From: Fibrobacterota bacterium
GTDB taxonomy: Bacteria; Fibrobacterota; Fibrobacteria; UBA11236
Length of the DNA stretch: 64,000 nucleotides
Assembly (NCBI GenBank): GCA_028287505.1
Contig: JAQBPN010000087.1
Location: 1-64,000 of the forward strand
Reading direction: 5' to 3'
Both the position numbers and the translations under genes were made by a program. Shown one piece after another: positions 28,064-37,144 of this stretch. Within the stretch, counting starts at the first letter, position 1. Each line of letters starts with the position of its first letter. Below the pieces are notes generated by a model. The model worked only from the letters and a program-made list of their open reading frames with translations, did not search any database and was not told the origin of the DNA.

Positions 28064-29278
28064 ATGTTCAAATCCATCCCTGCCCTGATCCTGGCGGCGG
28101 CCGCTTGGGCCGGCGCCCAGTTGCCCGTCGCTCCCACCCTCGCCTACCCCGCGGACAAAGGCGTCAATGTCGCCACCGCCGTTTCCTTGAAATGGAAAAA
28201 GGTCGCCACTGCAACAGGTTACGAGGCGCAGGTGGCAAGCGAGGCCACGTTCGCCGCGCCTCTCATGGACGATTCAACTTTGACCGATACCCTGTATCAT
28301 GTGAGCCATCTGGCGGACACGACGGTTTACTATTGGCGCGCGCGCGCCAAAAACGCCGGCGGCTATGGACCCTACTCCAAGGCCCGCAGCTTCACCACCA
28401 CGCCGCCCCTGGGGGCCGGACCCATCCTCGTCTCGCCGGAAGTCTCGGCGATGGACGTGGCGCTGGAACCCACCCTGAAGTGGAACGTCTTCGGGGACGC
28501 CAAGACCTATGGGCTTCAGATCTCCCTCGCGAGCAATTTCTCCAGCCTGCTGTTCAACGATACCTCTATCGCGGACACGCTTCTCAAGGTGACGGGCGCG
28601 GGCCTGATCAAGGGCACGACGTATTACTGGCACGTGCGCGCCAATACCTCGCCGGTGAAAACGGCCTGGACCAAAGGCTCCTTCACCACCGTGATGGATG
28701 CGCCCACGGACGCGGTCACGCTGGGATCGCCGTTGGATGGCGCCGTGGACCAGCCCATCCCCGCCGAGTTCCTCTGGAACGCCGTGGACCGGGCGAGCGG
28801 ATACATTTTCCAACTCTCGACCGGCGCGGACTTCTCGACCCTGGTGAAGACCGACTCCGTGCAGTTCGGATTCGCCACCGCGGACGGACTGACGGCCAAC
28901 ACCACGTATTACTGGCGCGTGAAAGCGACGAATTCGACGGGAGCGGCGCCTTATTCCGCGGTGCGCAGTTTCAAAACCGGTTCCGGAACCGCGGCCGTCC
29001 CGGGTCCGACCCGGGAACGGAGCATTTCCCTGCGCGCCTTCCCGGCGGCGGGCGGAAGAGGCGGCGTGGACGTGGAGTTCTCCCTGGCCGCTCCGGCCCA
29101 CGTGCGGATTGTGGGATACAGCGCGTTGGGCGGAGCCGCGGAGGTTTTGGCCGAGGGAAAGCTGGACGCGGGCGCCCATCGGGCTTCGGGTCTTGCCGGG
29201 CGGCGCGGGGCCGGCGTGTGGTTCATCGAAATGCGGACGCAGGGAAGCCGGCTGGTCCGCAAGGTTCTGATACCCTGA
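28064..29278 (+). CDS. Secreted protein with three FN3 domains and C-terminal sorting-like tail
   Basis: A 404-residue exported protein. Signal peptide MFKSIPALILAAAAWAGAQ, then three fibronectin type III domains (about 20-113, 116-212, 220-305), each closing with a TYYWRVRA-like strand: TVYYWRARAKNAGG, TTYYWHVRANTS, TTYYWRVKATNS. The last about 85 residues (VDVEFSLAAPAHVRIVGYSALGG...VWFIEMRTQG) resemble FlgD/T9SS-type C-terminal domains used for export or anchoring in FCB bacteria. No catalytic domain is present, so it is probably a surface or adhesive protein. AGAGGAA precedes the ATG. Confidence 0.8.
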   Translation: MFKSIPALILAAAAWAGAQLPVAPTLAYPADKGVNVATAVSLKWKKVATATGYEAQVASEATFAAPLMDDSTLTDTLYHVSHLADTTVYYWRARAKNAGGYGPYSKARSFTTTPPLGAGPILVSPEVSAMDVALEPTLKWNVFGDAKTYGLQISLASNFSSLLFNDTSIADTLLKVTGAGLIKGTTYYWHVRANTSPVKTAWTKGSFTTVMDAPTDAVTLGSPLDGAVDQPIPAEFLWNAVDRASGYIFQLSTGADFSTLVKTDSVQFGFATADGLTANTTYYWRVKATNSTGAAPYSAVRSFKTGSGTAAVPGPTRERSISLRAFPAAGGRGGVDVEFSLAAPAHVRIVGYSALGGAAEVLAEGKLDAGAHRASGLAGRRGAGVWFIEMRTQGSRLVRKVLIP

Positions 29279-29293
29279 GACGAAACCCGTAGG

Positions 29294-30115
29294 TTACTGG
29301 GCCGGAGGGAGAGGTGCTCTCGCCGCGCCCAGCATATGCAAGGATTCCGCCTGCTGAGCGTACGCGATCAGCGACGCGTTCTCCCGGCGCAGGCCCTCTT
29401 TCATTTCCAGCTTCACCGTTCCGGAACCCTGCGCATCCAAGCGCACGGTCCGGAAATCCCGCACAACGTTTTCGTGCTTCAGAGTGCGCCCTCCGTTTTC
29501 GCCGCGCTTCACCGGTACGCTCAATCCCTTCTCCACCAGCGCGATATTGAGAAGGTCCCCTTCCCTGTGCCCGGTCACCCGGTATCGGATCTCCAAGGCC
29601 TTTCCGTCCCCGCGCTCCGACTCCAATGCGATCGCCGCCGAGGCCGACTGTCCCAAGGCCGACCCGATGGTTTTCCGGGCCGTGCCTCCCTGGGAGCCGA
29701 CGAACTCCTCCTTGCCGTTCACGATCATCTGCGGCGTGTAAACGCGGCCGCCCAAGGCGCGCGCATAACGCTCCTGGCGTTCGCTGAACTCGGTGCGGCT
29801 GAAGGGATCCGCCCATCCCAGGTAATTCCAGTAGTCCACGTGGAATGAGAGAGTGAACACGCTCTTGCCGTCCCGTTCGGATTCGGCCGCCAACTCCGAC
29901 AGCAACTTGTCCGCGGGCGGACAGCTGGAGCAGCCTTCGGAGGTGAAGAGTTCGACCACGGCGAAGGAAGCGGGAGCCCGGGAAGCGGGCATGGACGGAT
30001 TCGGGGAAGCGGTTGCCGCGGCTGCCGGGACGGCTGCGCCGGTCGCGGCGGTCGCGGAAAACGCCGCAGCAACGCCAAGAAGGGATAAGAATCCGAATCG
30101 TTTCGATCCGCCCAT
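29294..30115 (-). CDS. DUF1223 thioredoxin-fold exported protein
   Basis: A 273-residue exported protein of the DUF1223 family. A signal peptide (about 5-30, RFGFLSLLGVAAAFSATAATGA) precedes an Ala/Pro linker and the domain with ELFTSEGCSSCPPADKLL, a CSSC thioredoxin-like redox motif. FHVDYWNYLGWADPFS and YTPQMIVNGKEEFVGS are also family signatures. Function is not established; a periplasmic thiol-redox role is inferred from CXXC. The ATG at 30115 was preferred over the far upstream start at 30241, which adds sequence without a signal. It converges on the FN3 gene with 15 bp between. Confidence 0.85.
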   Translation of the reverse strand: MGGSKRFGFLSLLGVAAAFSATAATGAAVPAAAATASPNPSMPASRAPASFAVVELFTSEGCSSCPPADKLLSELAAESERDGKSVFTLSFHVDYWNYLGWADPFSRTEFSERQERYARALGGRVYTPQMIVNGKEEFVGSQGGTARKTIGSALGQSASAAIALESERGDGKALEIRYRVTGHREGDLLNIALVEKGLSVPVKRGENGGRTLKHENVVRDFRTVRLDAQGSGTVKLEMKEGLRRENASLIAYAQQAESLHMLGAARAPLPPAQ

Positions 30116-30312
30116 GGAAACTCCGCCTTCCCCATCCTTTCGGGAGGGGTTCCGGAGGATAAGTCCAGGGAAAGAGGCCGCCGTTACAGGGACGGGGGGA
30201 TTCCGGATCCGGAAGAAGGAATTCCGAACCAATACTTGCAAACGGGAGAATGTGGCCTATAATAGGGGTTGGATTCCATGGGAATTGGAAGTCCGATACC
30301 CAAGGGGGGAAC

Positions 30313-31815
30313 ATGCCAATCAGAATCGTCGGCGGACCCGTCTCTTTCCGGTGGCTGACTGTCCTGGCGCTTGTCCTGGCCCATGGCCCGGGGCTGGCGG
30401 CCAATTACGAGGTGGGACCCGCCCGCGCCGACAAAACCTTCCAGACCGTCCTGGCGAAATTGAACCCCGGCGACACCGTTTTCGTGGACGGGGGCGCGAC
30501 CTATCCCGCCGTCGCCTTTTCCCGGGCCGGAACCAAAGCCGCTCCCATCGTGATCCTCGGCCGGCGCGCGGACGGCAAACGCCCCGTGATTTCCGGCGGC
30601 GCCAATACCGTCCATTTCAAATCCGATGATCCGTACAAAACCGGCGCGGACCATATGGTATTCCAGGGCTTCGAAGTCACGGGCGGAACTTCGCGGTGCA
30701 TCTATCACCAGGCGGACGACATCACCATCCGCGACGTGGCCGTGCACGATTGTTCCTCCCATGGGATACTGGGCGGCGACCTGGGCTCGGGCTCATTGCT
30801 GCTGGAGTACACGGAAGTCTGGAATTGCGGCCTGGGCGACCACTTGCACCAGATCTACATGTCCACGGACGAGGTCAACCATCCGGGCAGCGTGTTCCGC
30901 ATGCAGCATTGCTACGTGCACGACGCCAAAGGCGGCAACAACGTGAAGTCGCGCTCGGAGCGGAATGAAATCTATTACAACTGGATCGAAGGCGCCTACT
31001 ACCACGAACTCGAGTTGATCGGTTCCGATCCCGGCGGCGTGGACGACGGTTGGACGCCCCGTCTCAAGCGGGAGGACGCGGACGTGGTGGGAAACGTGTT
31101 CTGGAAGCGGCGCACCGCCGCCGCCAACGACAGCAATTTCTCCGTGTTCCGCATCGGCGGGGACGGCACCGGGGAGTCCCATGGACGTTACCGGTTCACG
31201 GACAATACGATCATCGCCGGCACCGGAGCGGTGTTCCGCTGCTTCGACAGCCTGGAAAGCGTGGAGATGCACAACAACGTCTTCCATCGGCCCGGTGGCG
31301 GGCTGAACCTGATGCGCGTGGCGGAGGCGGCCTGGACGCAAGGCCATGCGGTGATCGCCGGAAACGGCAATTGGATCACCACCGGCGCGGCCAACGTCCC
31401 CGCGGAATGGAAGGGTACCCTGCAAGGTACGGATCCGGGGTTCGCGGATTTTTCCGGCAAGGACTTGCGGCCCCTGGCGGGAAGCCCCCTGGCGAACGCC
31501 GCCGCCACATCCACCCCGGGGCCGGCCGGTTTCGATTTCCCCAATCCCCTTTTCCCTCCCGCCTATTGCCCGCCTTTCCACGCGGCCGCGCAAACCCCGG
31601 TCATCAGGCCCTCCCAGGGAGCATTGGACATCGGGGCCTATGAGGTTGGAACGGCGGCGGCCATCAGGCCGGACCGGTCGGCCCGCTCCGACGGGCCCGT
31701 GACCAGGGCGGCTTTATTGCGCTCAGGCGGCCGCGTGCTCGCCAGAAGGGCGGCGGAAGACGGTTCCGAATCGCTCCACTCCCTGGTCGGACGTAGGGCG
31801 GATCCGGAGCCTTGA
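30313..31815 (+). CDS. Exported right-handed beta-helix protein
   Basis: A 500-residue exported protein with a signal peptide (about 8-29). It has repeats typical of parallel beta-helix enzymes: HMVFQGFEVTGG, ITIRDVAVHDCSSHGILGGD, SLLLEYTEVWNCG, FRMQHCYVHDAKGGNNVKSRSERNEIYYNWIEG. The N-terminal VGPARADKTFQTVLAKLNPGDTVFVDGGATYP is the usual start of such folds in polysaccharide lyases and periplasmic CASH proteins. GALDIGAYE near residue 445 is a frequent terminal motif. No catalytic triad is certain. The ATG at 30313 follows AAGGGGGGAA. Confidence 0.8.
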   Translation: MPIRIVGGPVSFRWLTVLALVLAHGPGLAANYEVGPARADKTFQTVLAKLNPGDTVFVDGGATYPAVAFSRAGTKAAPIVILGRRADGKRPVISGGANTVHFKSDDPYKTGADHMVFQGFEVTGGTSRCIYHQADDITIRDVAVHDCSSHGILGGDLGSGSLLLEYTEVWNCGLGDHLHQIYMSTDEVNHPGSVFRMQHCYVHDAKGGNNVKSRSERNEIYYNWIEGAYYHELELIGSDPGGVDDGWTPRLKREDADVVGNVFWKRRTAAANDSNFSVFRIGGDGTGESHGRYRFTDNTIIAGTGAVFRCFDSLESVEMHNNVFHRPGGGLNLMRVAEAAWTQGHAVIAGNGNWITTGAANVPAEWKGTLQGTDPGFADFSGKDLRPLAGSPLANAAATSTPGPAGFDFPNPLFPPAYCPPFHAAAQTPVIRPSQGALDIGAYEVGTAAAIRPDRSARSDGPVTRAALLRSGGRVLARRAAEDGSESLHSLVGRRADPEP

Positions 31816-31819
31816 GTGT

Positions 31820-32797
31820 TCAGGCGGGCGGTCGCCTTTGCCGTCCGATGATTTCCCGGACGGCCGCCGGCCATTCGGGATATTCGAAGCGGAACCCTTC
31901 CCGCATCAGGCGGGCGGGCATGGCATAACGGCTTTTCAGGGTCAATTCCGATTCCGTGCGGATCACGAAAGCCGCCGCAGCCATCATCCACCGCGTGGCT
32001 GGAAGCCCGATAGGCATTCCCCAGGCCGCCCTCAAGGCGGCCATGAATTGCTTCTGGGGCAGCGGGTTCGGCGCGGTGATATTCACCGGACCCTCGATGT
32101 CTTCCCGTTCCAGAAGAAAAAAAACTGCGCGGATGAAATCGTCGCCGTGGATCCACGAGATGATTTGCCTGCCGTCCGCAATGGTCCCGCCCAACCCGAG
32201 GCGCGTGAGCGTAAGGAGGATATTGAAGATTCCGCCGCGTCCGGGATTCAGGACGATCGCCGAGCGCATGGCCACCTTGCGGGTCTTGGGAGTGTCCGCG
32301 TCCCGTTGCGCTTTTTCCCAGGCCTTGCCGATGGCGACGCTGAAATCCCAACTGCGGGGTACGTCCGGCTCATCCCCGCCGAAACGCCCCGTGGCCTCAT
32401 CGTGGGGCGCATCGAACCGATGGGCGTAAATGGCCGCCGTGCTCATTTGCAGCCATACCTTGGGCGGCGAGGCGGCCAGCCGGATGGCCTCACCCACAAC
32501 CCGAGTAGAATCCACCCTCGAATCCATCATCAGACGCTTGTTGGCTTCCGTATGCCGGCAATTGACGCTGCGTCCCGCCAGATTGATCACGGCGTCCGCC
32601 CCGTCCATTTCATTGGCCCACTCCCCCAGGGTGCGGCCGTCCCAAGGCAGGTTCCGCGCGGAACCCTTCCCTGCGGCGCCTGTGGGCGCTGCTTGGGAGC
32701 CACGACTGAGCACCACGACTTCATGTCCCTTGGCCAGCAATGCGGGAACCAGGATTTTGCCGACCTGCCCCGTTCCTCCCGGAATGACGATTTTCAT
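31820..32797 (-). CDS. TIGR01777-family NAD(P)-dependent epimerase/oxidoreductase
   Basis: A 325-residue extended-SDR protein. The Rossmann glycine motif is IPGGTGQVGKILVPALLAKGHEVVVLSR (about 4-31). DAVINLAGRSVNCRHTEANKRLMMDSRVDSTRVVGEAI is the diagnostic block of TIGR01777, and a DUF1731-like tail (LMREGFRFEYPEWPAAVREI) ends the protein. Members are linked with cell division or are uncharacterised reductases. The ATG at 32797 has GGAAAGAAGG upstream; the frame reaches 32866 without a better start. The promoter region is shared with the divergent TetR gene and holds a palindromic operator, so repression by that regulator is likely. Confidence 0.88.
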   Translation of the reverse strand: MKIVIPGGTGQVGKILVPALLAKGHEVVVLSRGSQAAPTGAAGKGSARNLPWDGRTLGEWANEMDGADAVINLAGRSVNCRHTEANKRLMMDSRVDSTRVVGEAIRLAASPPKVWLQMSTAAIYAHRFDAPHDEATGRFGGDEPDVPRSWDFSVAIGKAWEKAQRDADTPKTRKVAMRSAIVLNPGRGGIFNILLTLTRLGLGGTIADGRQIISWIHGDDFIRAVFFLLEREDIEGPVNITAPNPLPQKQFMAALRAAWGMPIGLPATRWMMAAAAFVIRTESELTLKSRYAMPARLMREGFRFEYPEWPAAVREIIGRQRRPPA

Positions 32798-32859
32798 GGT
32801 TGCCTTCTTTCCGGTCCGTCCTCCCTTGATTAAGGAAGCCGCATCCGTTATATTTATAG

Positions 32860-32871
32860 TAAACATGTTTA
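32860..32871. promoter_or_regulatory. Palindromic operator TAAACATGTTTA between divergent genes
   Basis: A perfect 12-bp palindrome lies 7 bp before the TetR-family ATG at 32878 and within the 80-bp region shared with the TIGR01777 gene. Size, symmetry and position are typical of a TetR-family autoregulatory operator. The T/A-rich run TATATTTATAGT next to it may hold the -10 boxes. Confidence 0.6.
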
Positions 32872-32877
32872 TCTAAA

Positions 32878-33705
32878 ATGGCAAGACGGAAACCGGGGGA
32901 AAAAAGCATGGACCAGGGAAATTTGGGATCGGACCCGGAAAAGGCTTCGGGAGCACCGGAACGGCCCGTCGATATCCCACCTCGGTCACGGGGCCGTCCC
33001 AAAGGGAGAACACTCCAGGGTCAGGCCTCCCGGGAAGATATCTATAAGGCGGCTATCGGACTCATCGCGGCCAGCGGCTTCGAAGCCACCACCTTACGGG
33101 ACATCGCCCGGGAAGCGGGAGTGAGCCCCGGTCTCTTATACAAATACTTCCCCGGAAAACGCGCGGTGGTGCTGGCGCTTTACGACGACCTCTCGGCCAA
33201 ATACGCGGCCAAGGCCGCCCAGATGCCCAAAGGGAATTGGCGCGCCCGCTACCTGTTCGCTTTGCAGACCAGCCTGGACGTGTTGCGGCCGCAGCGGAAA
33301 ACCCTAGAGGCCCTGATTCCGGTGATGGTCGGCAACGGCGGCGAAGGTTTGTTCGCGCCCGCTACCGCCGGAAGCCGCGGCCGCGTACAACCGGTTTTCC
33401 ACCAGGCGGTGGGGATGGCAATCGACGCACCCAAAGCCCCGGACGCGATTTCCCTGGGCCGCCTCCTCTACCTCTCCCATCTGGGCATCATCCTCATGTG
33501 GTTGCTTGACAAAAGTCCGAAACAGCGGGCCACCGCCGCTTTCATTACCTTGCTGGGTACGGCTCTTCCCTTGGCCGCCATTGCGCTCAAGCTGAAATCC
33601 GTGCGATCGGTAATGCGCGGAGCGGATGCTCTTTTCCAGGATGTTCTTTTCGGGGAGGCGGGCGATCCGCTTTTCGCTCCGGAGAGGGAAGCCGTAAGCC
33701 GATAA
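32878..33705 (+). CDS. TetR-family transcriptional regulator
   Basis: A 275-residue regulator. The DNA-binding domain (about 55-105) reads ASREDIYKAAIGLIAASGFEATTLRDIAREAGVSPGLLYKYFPGKRAVVLALYDDL, which is a complete TetR_N helix-turn-helix. An unusual basic, disordered N-terminal extension of about 45 residues precedes it (RSRGRPKGRT is AT-hook-like). The C-terminal ligand domain is helical; the ligand is unknown. An internal ATG at 32908 could be the true start and would shorten the extension. It probably represses itself and the divergent TIGR01777 gene through TAAACATGTTTA. Confidence 0.88.
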   Translation: MARRKPGEKSMDQGNLGSDPEKASGAPERPVDIPPRSRGRPKGRTLQGQASREDIYKAAIGLIAASGFEATTLRDIAREAGVSPGLLYKYFPGKRAVVLALYDDLSAKYAAKAAQMPKGNWRARYLFALQTSLDVLRPQRKTLEALIPVMVGNGGEGLFAPATAGSRGRVQPVFHQAVGMAIDAPKAPDAISLGRLLYLSHLGIILMWLLDKSPKQRATAAFITLLGTALPLAAIALKLKSVRSVMRGADALFQDVLFGEAGDPLFAPEREAVSR

Positions 33706-33721
33706 GCCCGCGTCAGCCAGG

Positions 33722-34306
33722 CTAGGGATAAAGTTTTTCTTTTTTCTCCAGCATGGCGATGAATTCGCGGATGCGCCTGGCCTTGGTCTCGGGCTTTTTG
33801 GCCGTCTGGATGCGCCACAGGATGGCGTAGCGGTTGGCGCCATTGAGGGTAGCGAAAAAAGCGGTGGCGGCTTTGCTCTTGTCCAACTCGACCTGGAACT
33901 CCGGAGAGACGGCCGCACCCTTGGGAGAGTCGTAAGCCGCCTCCCATTGCCCGCCCTGTTTGGCGCGCTCCACCGCGGCGGCTCCTGCCGACATCATGCG
34001 GCCCGTCTTGACCAGTTTGGCCACCCGGTCCCGGTTGATTTTGGACCAGATGCTGCGGGGACCCCGGGGAGAAAATCTCTGGAGCCAAGCGCTATCGCTC
34101 TCACCGGATTTCTGGCCGTCTATCCACCCGTAACAAAGTGCGGTTTCCACCGCCTCATCGTAGGAAACCGTGGCGGTTCCGGTGGCTTTCTTCGGGAGGC
34201 GGATCCAGAGGCCGGTGGATTTGGCGTGGTTTTTCTTTAGCCATGCGGACCAGTCCTTGTCGCTTTTGAACGCGAGAACGGGTAGACCGCTTTTGGAAAC
34301 CTGCAT
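33722..34306 (-). CDS. YdeI/OmpD-associated family protein
   Basis: A 194-residue cytosolic protein of the YdeI (Bacteriocin-protection/OmpD-associated) family. Signatures: WSAWLKKNHAKSTGLWIRLPKK (about 19-40), SYDEAVETALCYGWIDGQKS and RFSPRGPRSIWSKINRDRV. The C-terminal half has SPEFQVELDKSKAATAFFATLNGANRYAILWRI and a basic tail. The molecular function is not established. Start ATG at 34306 gives the canonical N-terminus. It is transcribed in the same direction as the zinc-ribbon gene next to it, with one base between coding ends. Confidence 0.85.
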   Translation of the reverse strand: MQVSKSGLPVLAFKSDKDWSAWLKKNHAKSTGLWIRLPKKATGTATVSYDEAVETALCYGWIDGQKSGESDSAWLQRFSPRGPRSIWSKINRDRVAKLVKTGRMMSAGAAAVERAKQGGQWEAAYDSPKGAAVSPEFQVELDKSKAATAFFATLNGANRYAILWRIQTAKKPETKARRIREFIAMLEKKEKLYP

Positions 34307-34307
34307 T

Positions 34308-34721
34308 TCAATTCTTCCAGGTGTTGCCGCAGTCCAGGCAACGGTATTCGATGGTTCCGGCGAACATCGATTTGACCTTACCGATGATCGTATTTCCCCC
34401 CTCCGCCCTCGTAATGCTCTTCTCCTCGATCTTTTTGGAATGACAGGCCGAACAATAGATCTTACCATCCCCGATCTCTTCGCCCAGGGTCACAATCTCC
34501 TCATCCACCGACATGTCCGCGGACAAAGCCTCCTTGGCGGTTTCCAAGTCCTCGCGTTTGACCATCAAACGGATCCCGCCGACGGCATTGTTGTAATAGC
34601 CGTCTATCTTTCCGTTGAACAGCTCCGAGTCGATCCCAAGCCCGGTCAGGATGCTCTTGGCCAGTTCGGCCTGAATGAGATGGGAGTAATTACCCGCTTG
34701 GACCATGTCCGCTTCGCTCAT
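34308..34721 (-). CDS. DUF2007-like protein with C-terminal zinc ribbon
   Basis: A 137-residue cytosolic protein. Residues of about 15-70 (LIQAELAKSILTGLGIDSELFN...GGIRLMVKREDLETAKEAL) match the DUF2007 (putative signal-transducing) domain, and the C-terminal half has paired CXXC knuckles (YCSACHSKKI and YRCLDCGNTW) that would bind zinc. Start ATG at 34721 is fixed by CCAGGAGG upstream. It is probably cotranscribed with the YdeI-like gene, whose start is 2 bp after its stop codon. Confidence 0.8.
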   Translation of the reverse strand: MSEADMVQAGNYSHLIQAELAKSILTGLGIDSELFNGKIDGYYNNAVGGIRLMVKREDLETAKEALSADMSVDEEIVTLGEEIGDGKIYCSACHSKKIEEKSITRAEGGNTIIGKVKSMFAGTIEYRCLDCGNTWKN

Positions 34722-34777
34722 ATTGAATCCTCCTGGCTGGTTTCCGGGGCGCTTTTTATACCTTCTTGAATACCAAA

Positions 34778-36244
34778 ATGCGCCTGCTTTTCCCAATCCT
34801 TTTCCTGCCCATCGCCCTGATGGCCGATCCGGCCCAACGGTTGGCCGAAAACCTGCACGGTGAATCCCTGGACCTGCTGGCGGCCCATCCAGGCCAGAGC
34901 GCGGCCGTCACCTTGGAGCGGGGCGAACTCTCCCTGTTGTCCCGCGCGTGGCTGGCGGACCATGCCGCCCGCACCTTGGACGTGCAGTACTTCATCTGGA
35001 CCGCCGACAATGTGGGCCGCCTGGCCATGGCTTCCCTGCTCGATGCGGCCGACCGCGGGGTCAAGGTCCGGGTGCTGGTGGACGACTTCCTCCTGGAAAC
35101 CCCGGCGGAAATGCTCACGGCCATGGACGGCCATCCCAATTTCGAAATCCGCATCTACAATCCCAATACCAATACGGGCGTCGGCTTCTGGAGAAGATAT
35201 TGGAATCTGGCCACGGGGTTCCGGGCCGTGAACCAGCGCATGCACAACAAGGCTCTGATCGTGGACGGGATGTTCGCCGTTACCGGCGGCAGGAACCTGG
35301 CCGATGAATATTTCGACTTCCACCATGAGTTCGATTTCCGGGACCGGGACCTCCTGGTGGGCGGACCGGTGGTGGACCAGATGGATTCCACGTTCGACAC
35401 CTACTGGAACGCGCCCCTGGCCCGCCCCGTGAAAGACCTGCTGCCGCCGCTTGACCAGGCCAGGCAGCAAGCCGTCCGCGATTCCATCCATGCCTATGCC
35501 CTGGATTCAAGCAACTTCGATCCCGCGGCGCGACTGGCCCTGAAAAACATTCCCGAGACGTTCGGAGCCCTGCTCCAGGAATTGGCTTGGGGTCCGGCGC
35601 GGTTCGTGGCGGACGCGCCGGGAAAGAACGACGGCAAGCAAGGCTTGGCGGGAGGCGGAGCGACCACGCGGTTCCTGGCGGACCTGTTGCGATCGGCGCG
35701 AAAGCGCATCACCATCCAATCGCCTTATCTCATCCCGGACGATTCCACGCTCGCCCTGTTCAAGGCATTGACCGCCCGGGGCGTGGAGGTGCGCATCAGC
35801 ACCAATTCCATGGCGAACAACGACAACTTGAAAGCCGTCAGCGGGTACATCAACCGTCGCAAGGCCCTGCTGGCCGCGGGGGTAAAGGTGTTCGAGTTCA
35901 AGCCCCAGCCCGGCATCCAGAAGAATCTCCAGCAACGGTACGGCAAGTTCAAGAAGTTGCAGCCCATTTTCGTCATCCATGCCAAGACCCTCGTTGTCGA
36001 CGGGAACAAGGTATTCATCGGCACCTTCAACCTGGATCCGCGCAGCATGAACCTGAACACGGAATCCGGCGTGCTACTGGAGCATGCCGGCATCGCCGGA
36101 CAGGTGGAGCGCGCGATTGAACGGGATATGGAACCGGAAAACAGCTGGGACGCATCCAAGGAAACCGGAGATTCCCACGCGCCCCTTTCCAGACGGATCA
36201 AGACATGGTTCTGGGGGCGTCTGCCCATCGAATCCGTACTGTAA
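34778..36244 (+). CDS. Exported phospholipase D/cardiolipin synthase-like protein
   Basis: A 488-residue protein of the PLD superfamily with two HKD motifs: HNKALIVDG (first, about residue 152) and HAKTLVVDGNKVFIGTFNLDPRS (second, about 400). The N-terminal RLLFPILFLPIALMADP is a signal peptide, so it acts in or beyond the periplasm. TLDVQYFIWTADNVGRLAMASLLDAADRGVKVRVLVDD is shared with cardiolipin synthase and YmdC-like proteins; either phospholipid synthesis or degradation is possible. No strong ribosome-binding site is visible; a TTG at 34766 is an alternative start. Confidence 0.88.
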   Translation: MRLLFPILFLPIALMADPAQRLAENLHGESLDLLAAHPGQSAAVTLERGELSLLSRAWLADHAARTLDVQYFIWTADNVGRLAMASLLDAADRGVKVRVLVDDFLLETPAEMLTAMDGHPNFEIRIYNPNTNTGVGFWRRYWNLATGFRAVNQRMHNKALIVDGMFAVTGGRNLADEYFDFHHEFDFRDRDLLVGGPVVDQMDSTFDTYWNAPLARPVKDLLPPLDQARQQAVRDSIHAYALDSSNFDPAARLALKNIPETFGALLQELAWGPARFVADAPGKNDGKQGLAGGGATTRFLADLLRSARKRITIQSPYLIPDDSTLALFKALTARGVEVRISTNSMANNDNLKAVSGYINRRKALLAAGVKVFEFKPQPGIQKNLQQRYGKFKKLQPIFVIHAKTLVVDGNKVFIGTFNLDPRSMNLNTESGVLLEHAGIAGQVERAIERDMEPENSWDASKETGDSHAPLSRRIKTWFWGRLPIESVL

Positions 36245-36381
36245 CCTGCAGGTAAACCCGGCCGACCTCCCGGAAAGAGCCGAATCCTCCTAATCCGGCC
36301 GGTTTCGCGATTAATATTCGCTATTGCCCCGCCCCTTCGCAAAGCGTACGTTGGGGGCATGTCAATTCGAAAGGAATTACC

Positions 36382-36909
36382 ATGAACAAGCAATTTTCAT
36401 TTTCCGCCGCTATCCTGGCCTTGGCCACCGGCCTTACTTTCAACGTCGCCAAAGCCCAGAGCACGGCGGTCCACGAGACCAACCAGATCAAGAAGGACAG
36501 CGTCGACATCAAGAATGACCGCAAGGACATCAAGCATGCCGAAAACGACCTGAAGGCCGACAAGAAAAGCCTCAAGGCCGATAAGAAGGATGCGAGCGCC
36601 AGCCATGAAAACCGCGAAGCCGCCCAGGCCGATTTGAACAAGTCCAGCAATGACGGCTCGAGCAACCATGAAGTGACCAAGGACGAGGTGGCCCTTGCCA
36701 AGGCCAAGCACACCGAAGCCGTGGATAAGAAGGAAGTCCGCGCCGACAAGGCCGCGATCAAGGACGACAAGGCCAACATCAATCGCGATGAAAAGGATCT
36801 GAAGCGGGACAAAAAGGATCAGAAGGACAACAAGGCCGACCTGAAGCGCGAGAAGAAGGAAGCCAAGGAAGAAGCCGCCGACAAGAAGGCCGACAACCCC
36901 GGCCACTAG
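36382..36909 (+). CDS. Exported Lys/Asp-rich coiled-coil protein
   Basis: A 175-residue exported protein with signal peptide FSFSAAILALATGLTFNVAKA. The mature part consists almost only of Lys, Asp, Glu, Ala and Asn in near-heptad repeats: KKDSVDIKNDRKDIKHAE, DKKSLKADKKDAS, DKKEVRADKAAIKDDKANI, KDLKRDKKDQKDNKADLKREK. It is probably a long charged periplasmic coiled coil. No family function is known to me. AAAGGAA precedes the ATG and a strong intrinsic terminator follows, so it forms its own unit. A stress- or ion-related role would be a guess. Confidence 0.75.
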   Translation: MNKQFSFSAAILALATGLTFNVAKAQSTAVHETNQIKKDSVDIKNDRKDIKHAENDLKADKKSLKADKKDASASHENREAAQADLNKSSNDGSSNHEVTKDEVALAKAKHTEAVDKKEVRADKAAIKDDKANINRDEKDLKRDKKDQKDNKADLKREKKEAKEEAADKKADNPGH

Positions 36910-36942
36910 CCTTTAACCGCACCGGCACTTCCGTGCGCACTA

Positions 36943-36970
36943 AGCGCTGGGGCTTTTCCCCGGCGCTTTT
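36943..36970 (+). terminator. Intrinsic terminator after the coiled-coil gene
   Basis: AGCGCTGGGG...CCCCGGCGCT forms a near-perfect 10-bp stem with a loop CTTTT and a TTTT tail, 34 nt after the stop codon. Confidence 0.75.
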
Positions 36971-37144
36971 CCGTTTCATCCCCCGTGTTTCAAGGCTCTT
37001 TACCGCTTTTTGAGGCCCTCCGGACCTTGCCGCCCAGACTTGTCCGGGCCGGGAAGGATGCAATCGCCCGGGATTGCTAAGTTATCCCTCCTCGGGTCGA
37101 TAAGCCCGAAGCCTGCCAGCCTTTCCAGTTTCAAGGAGTGAACC

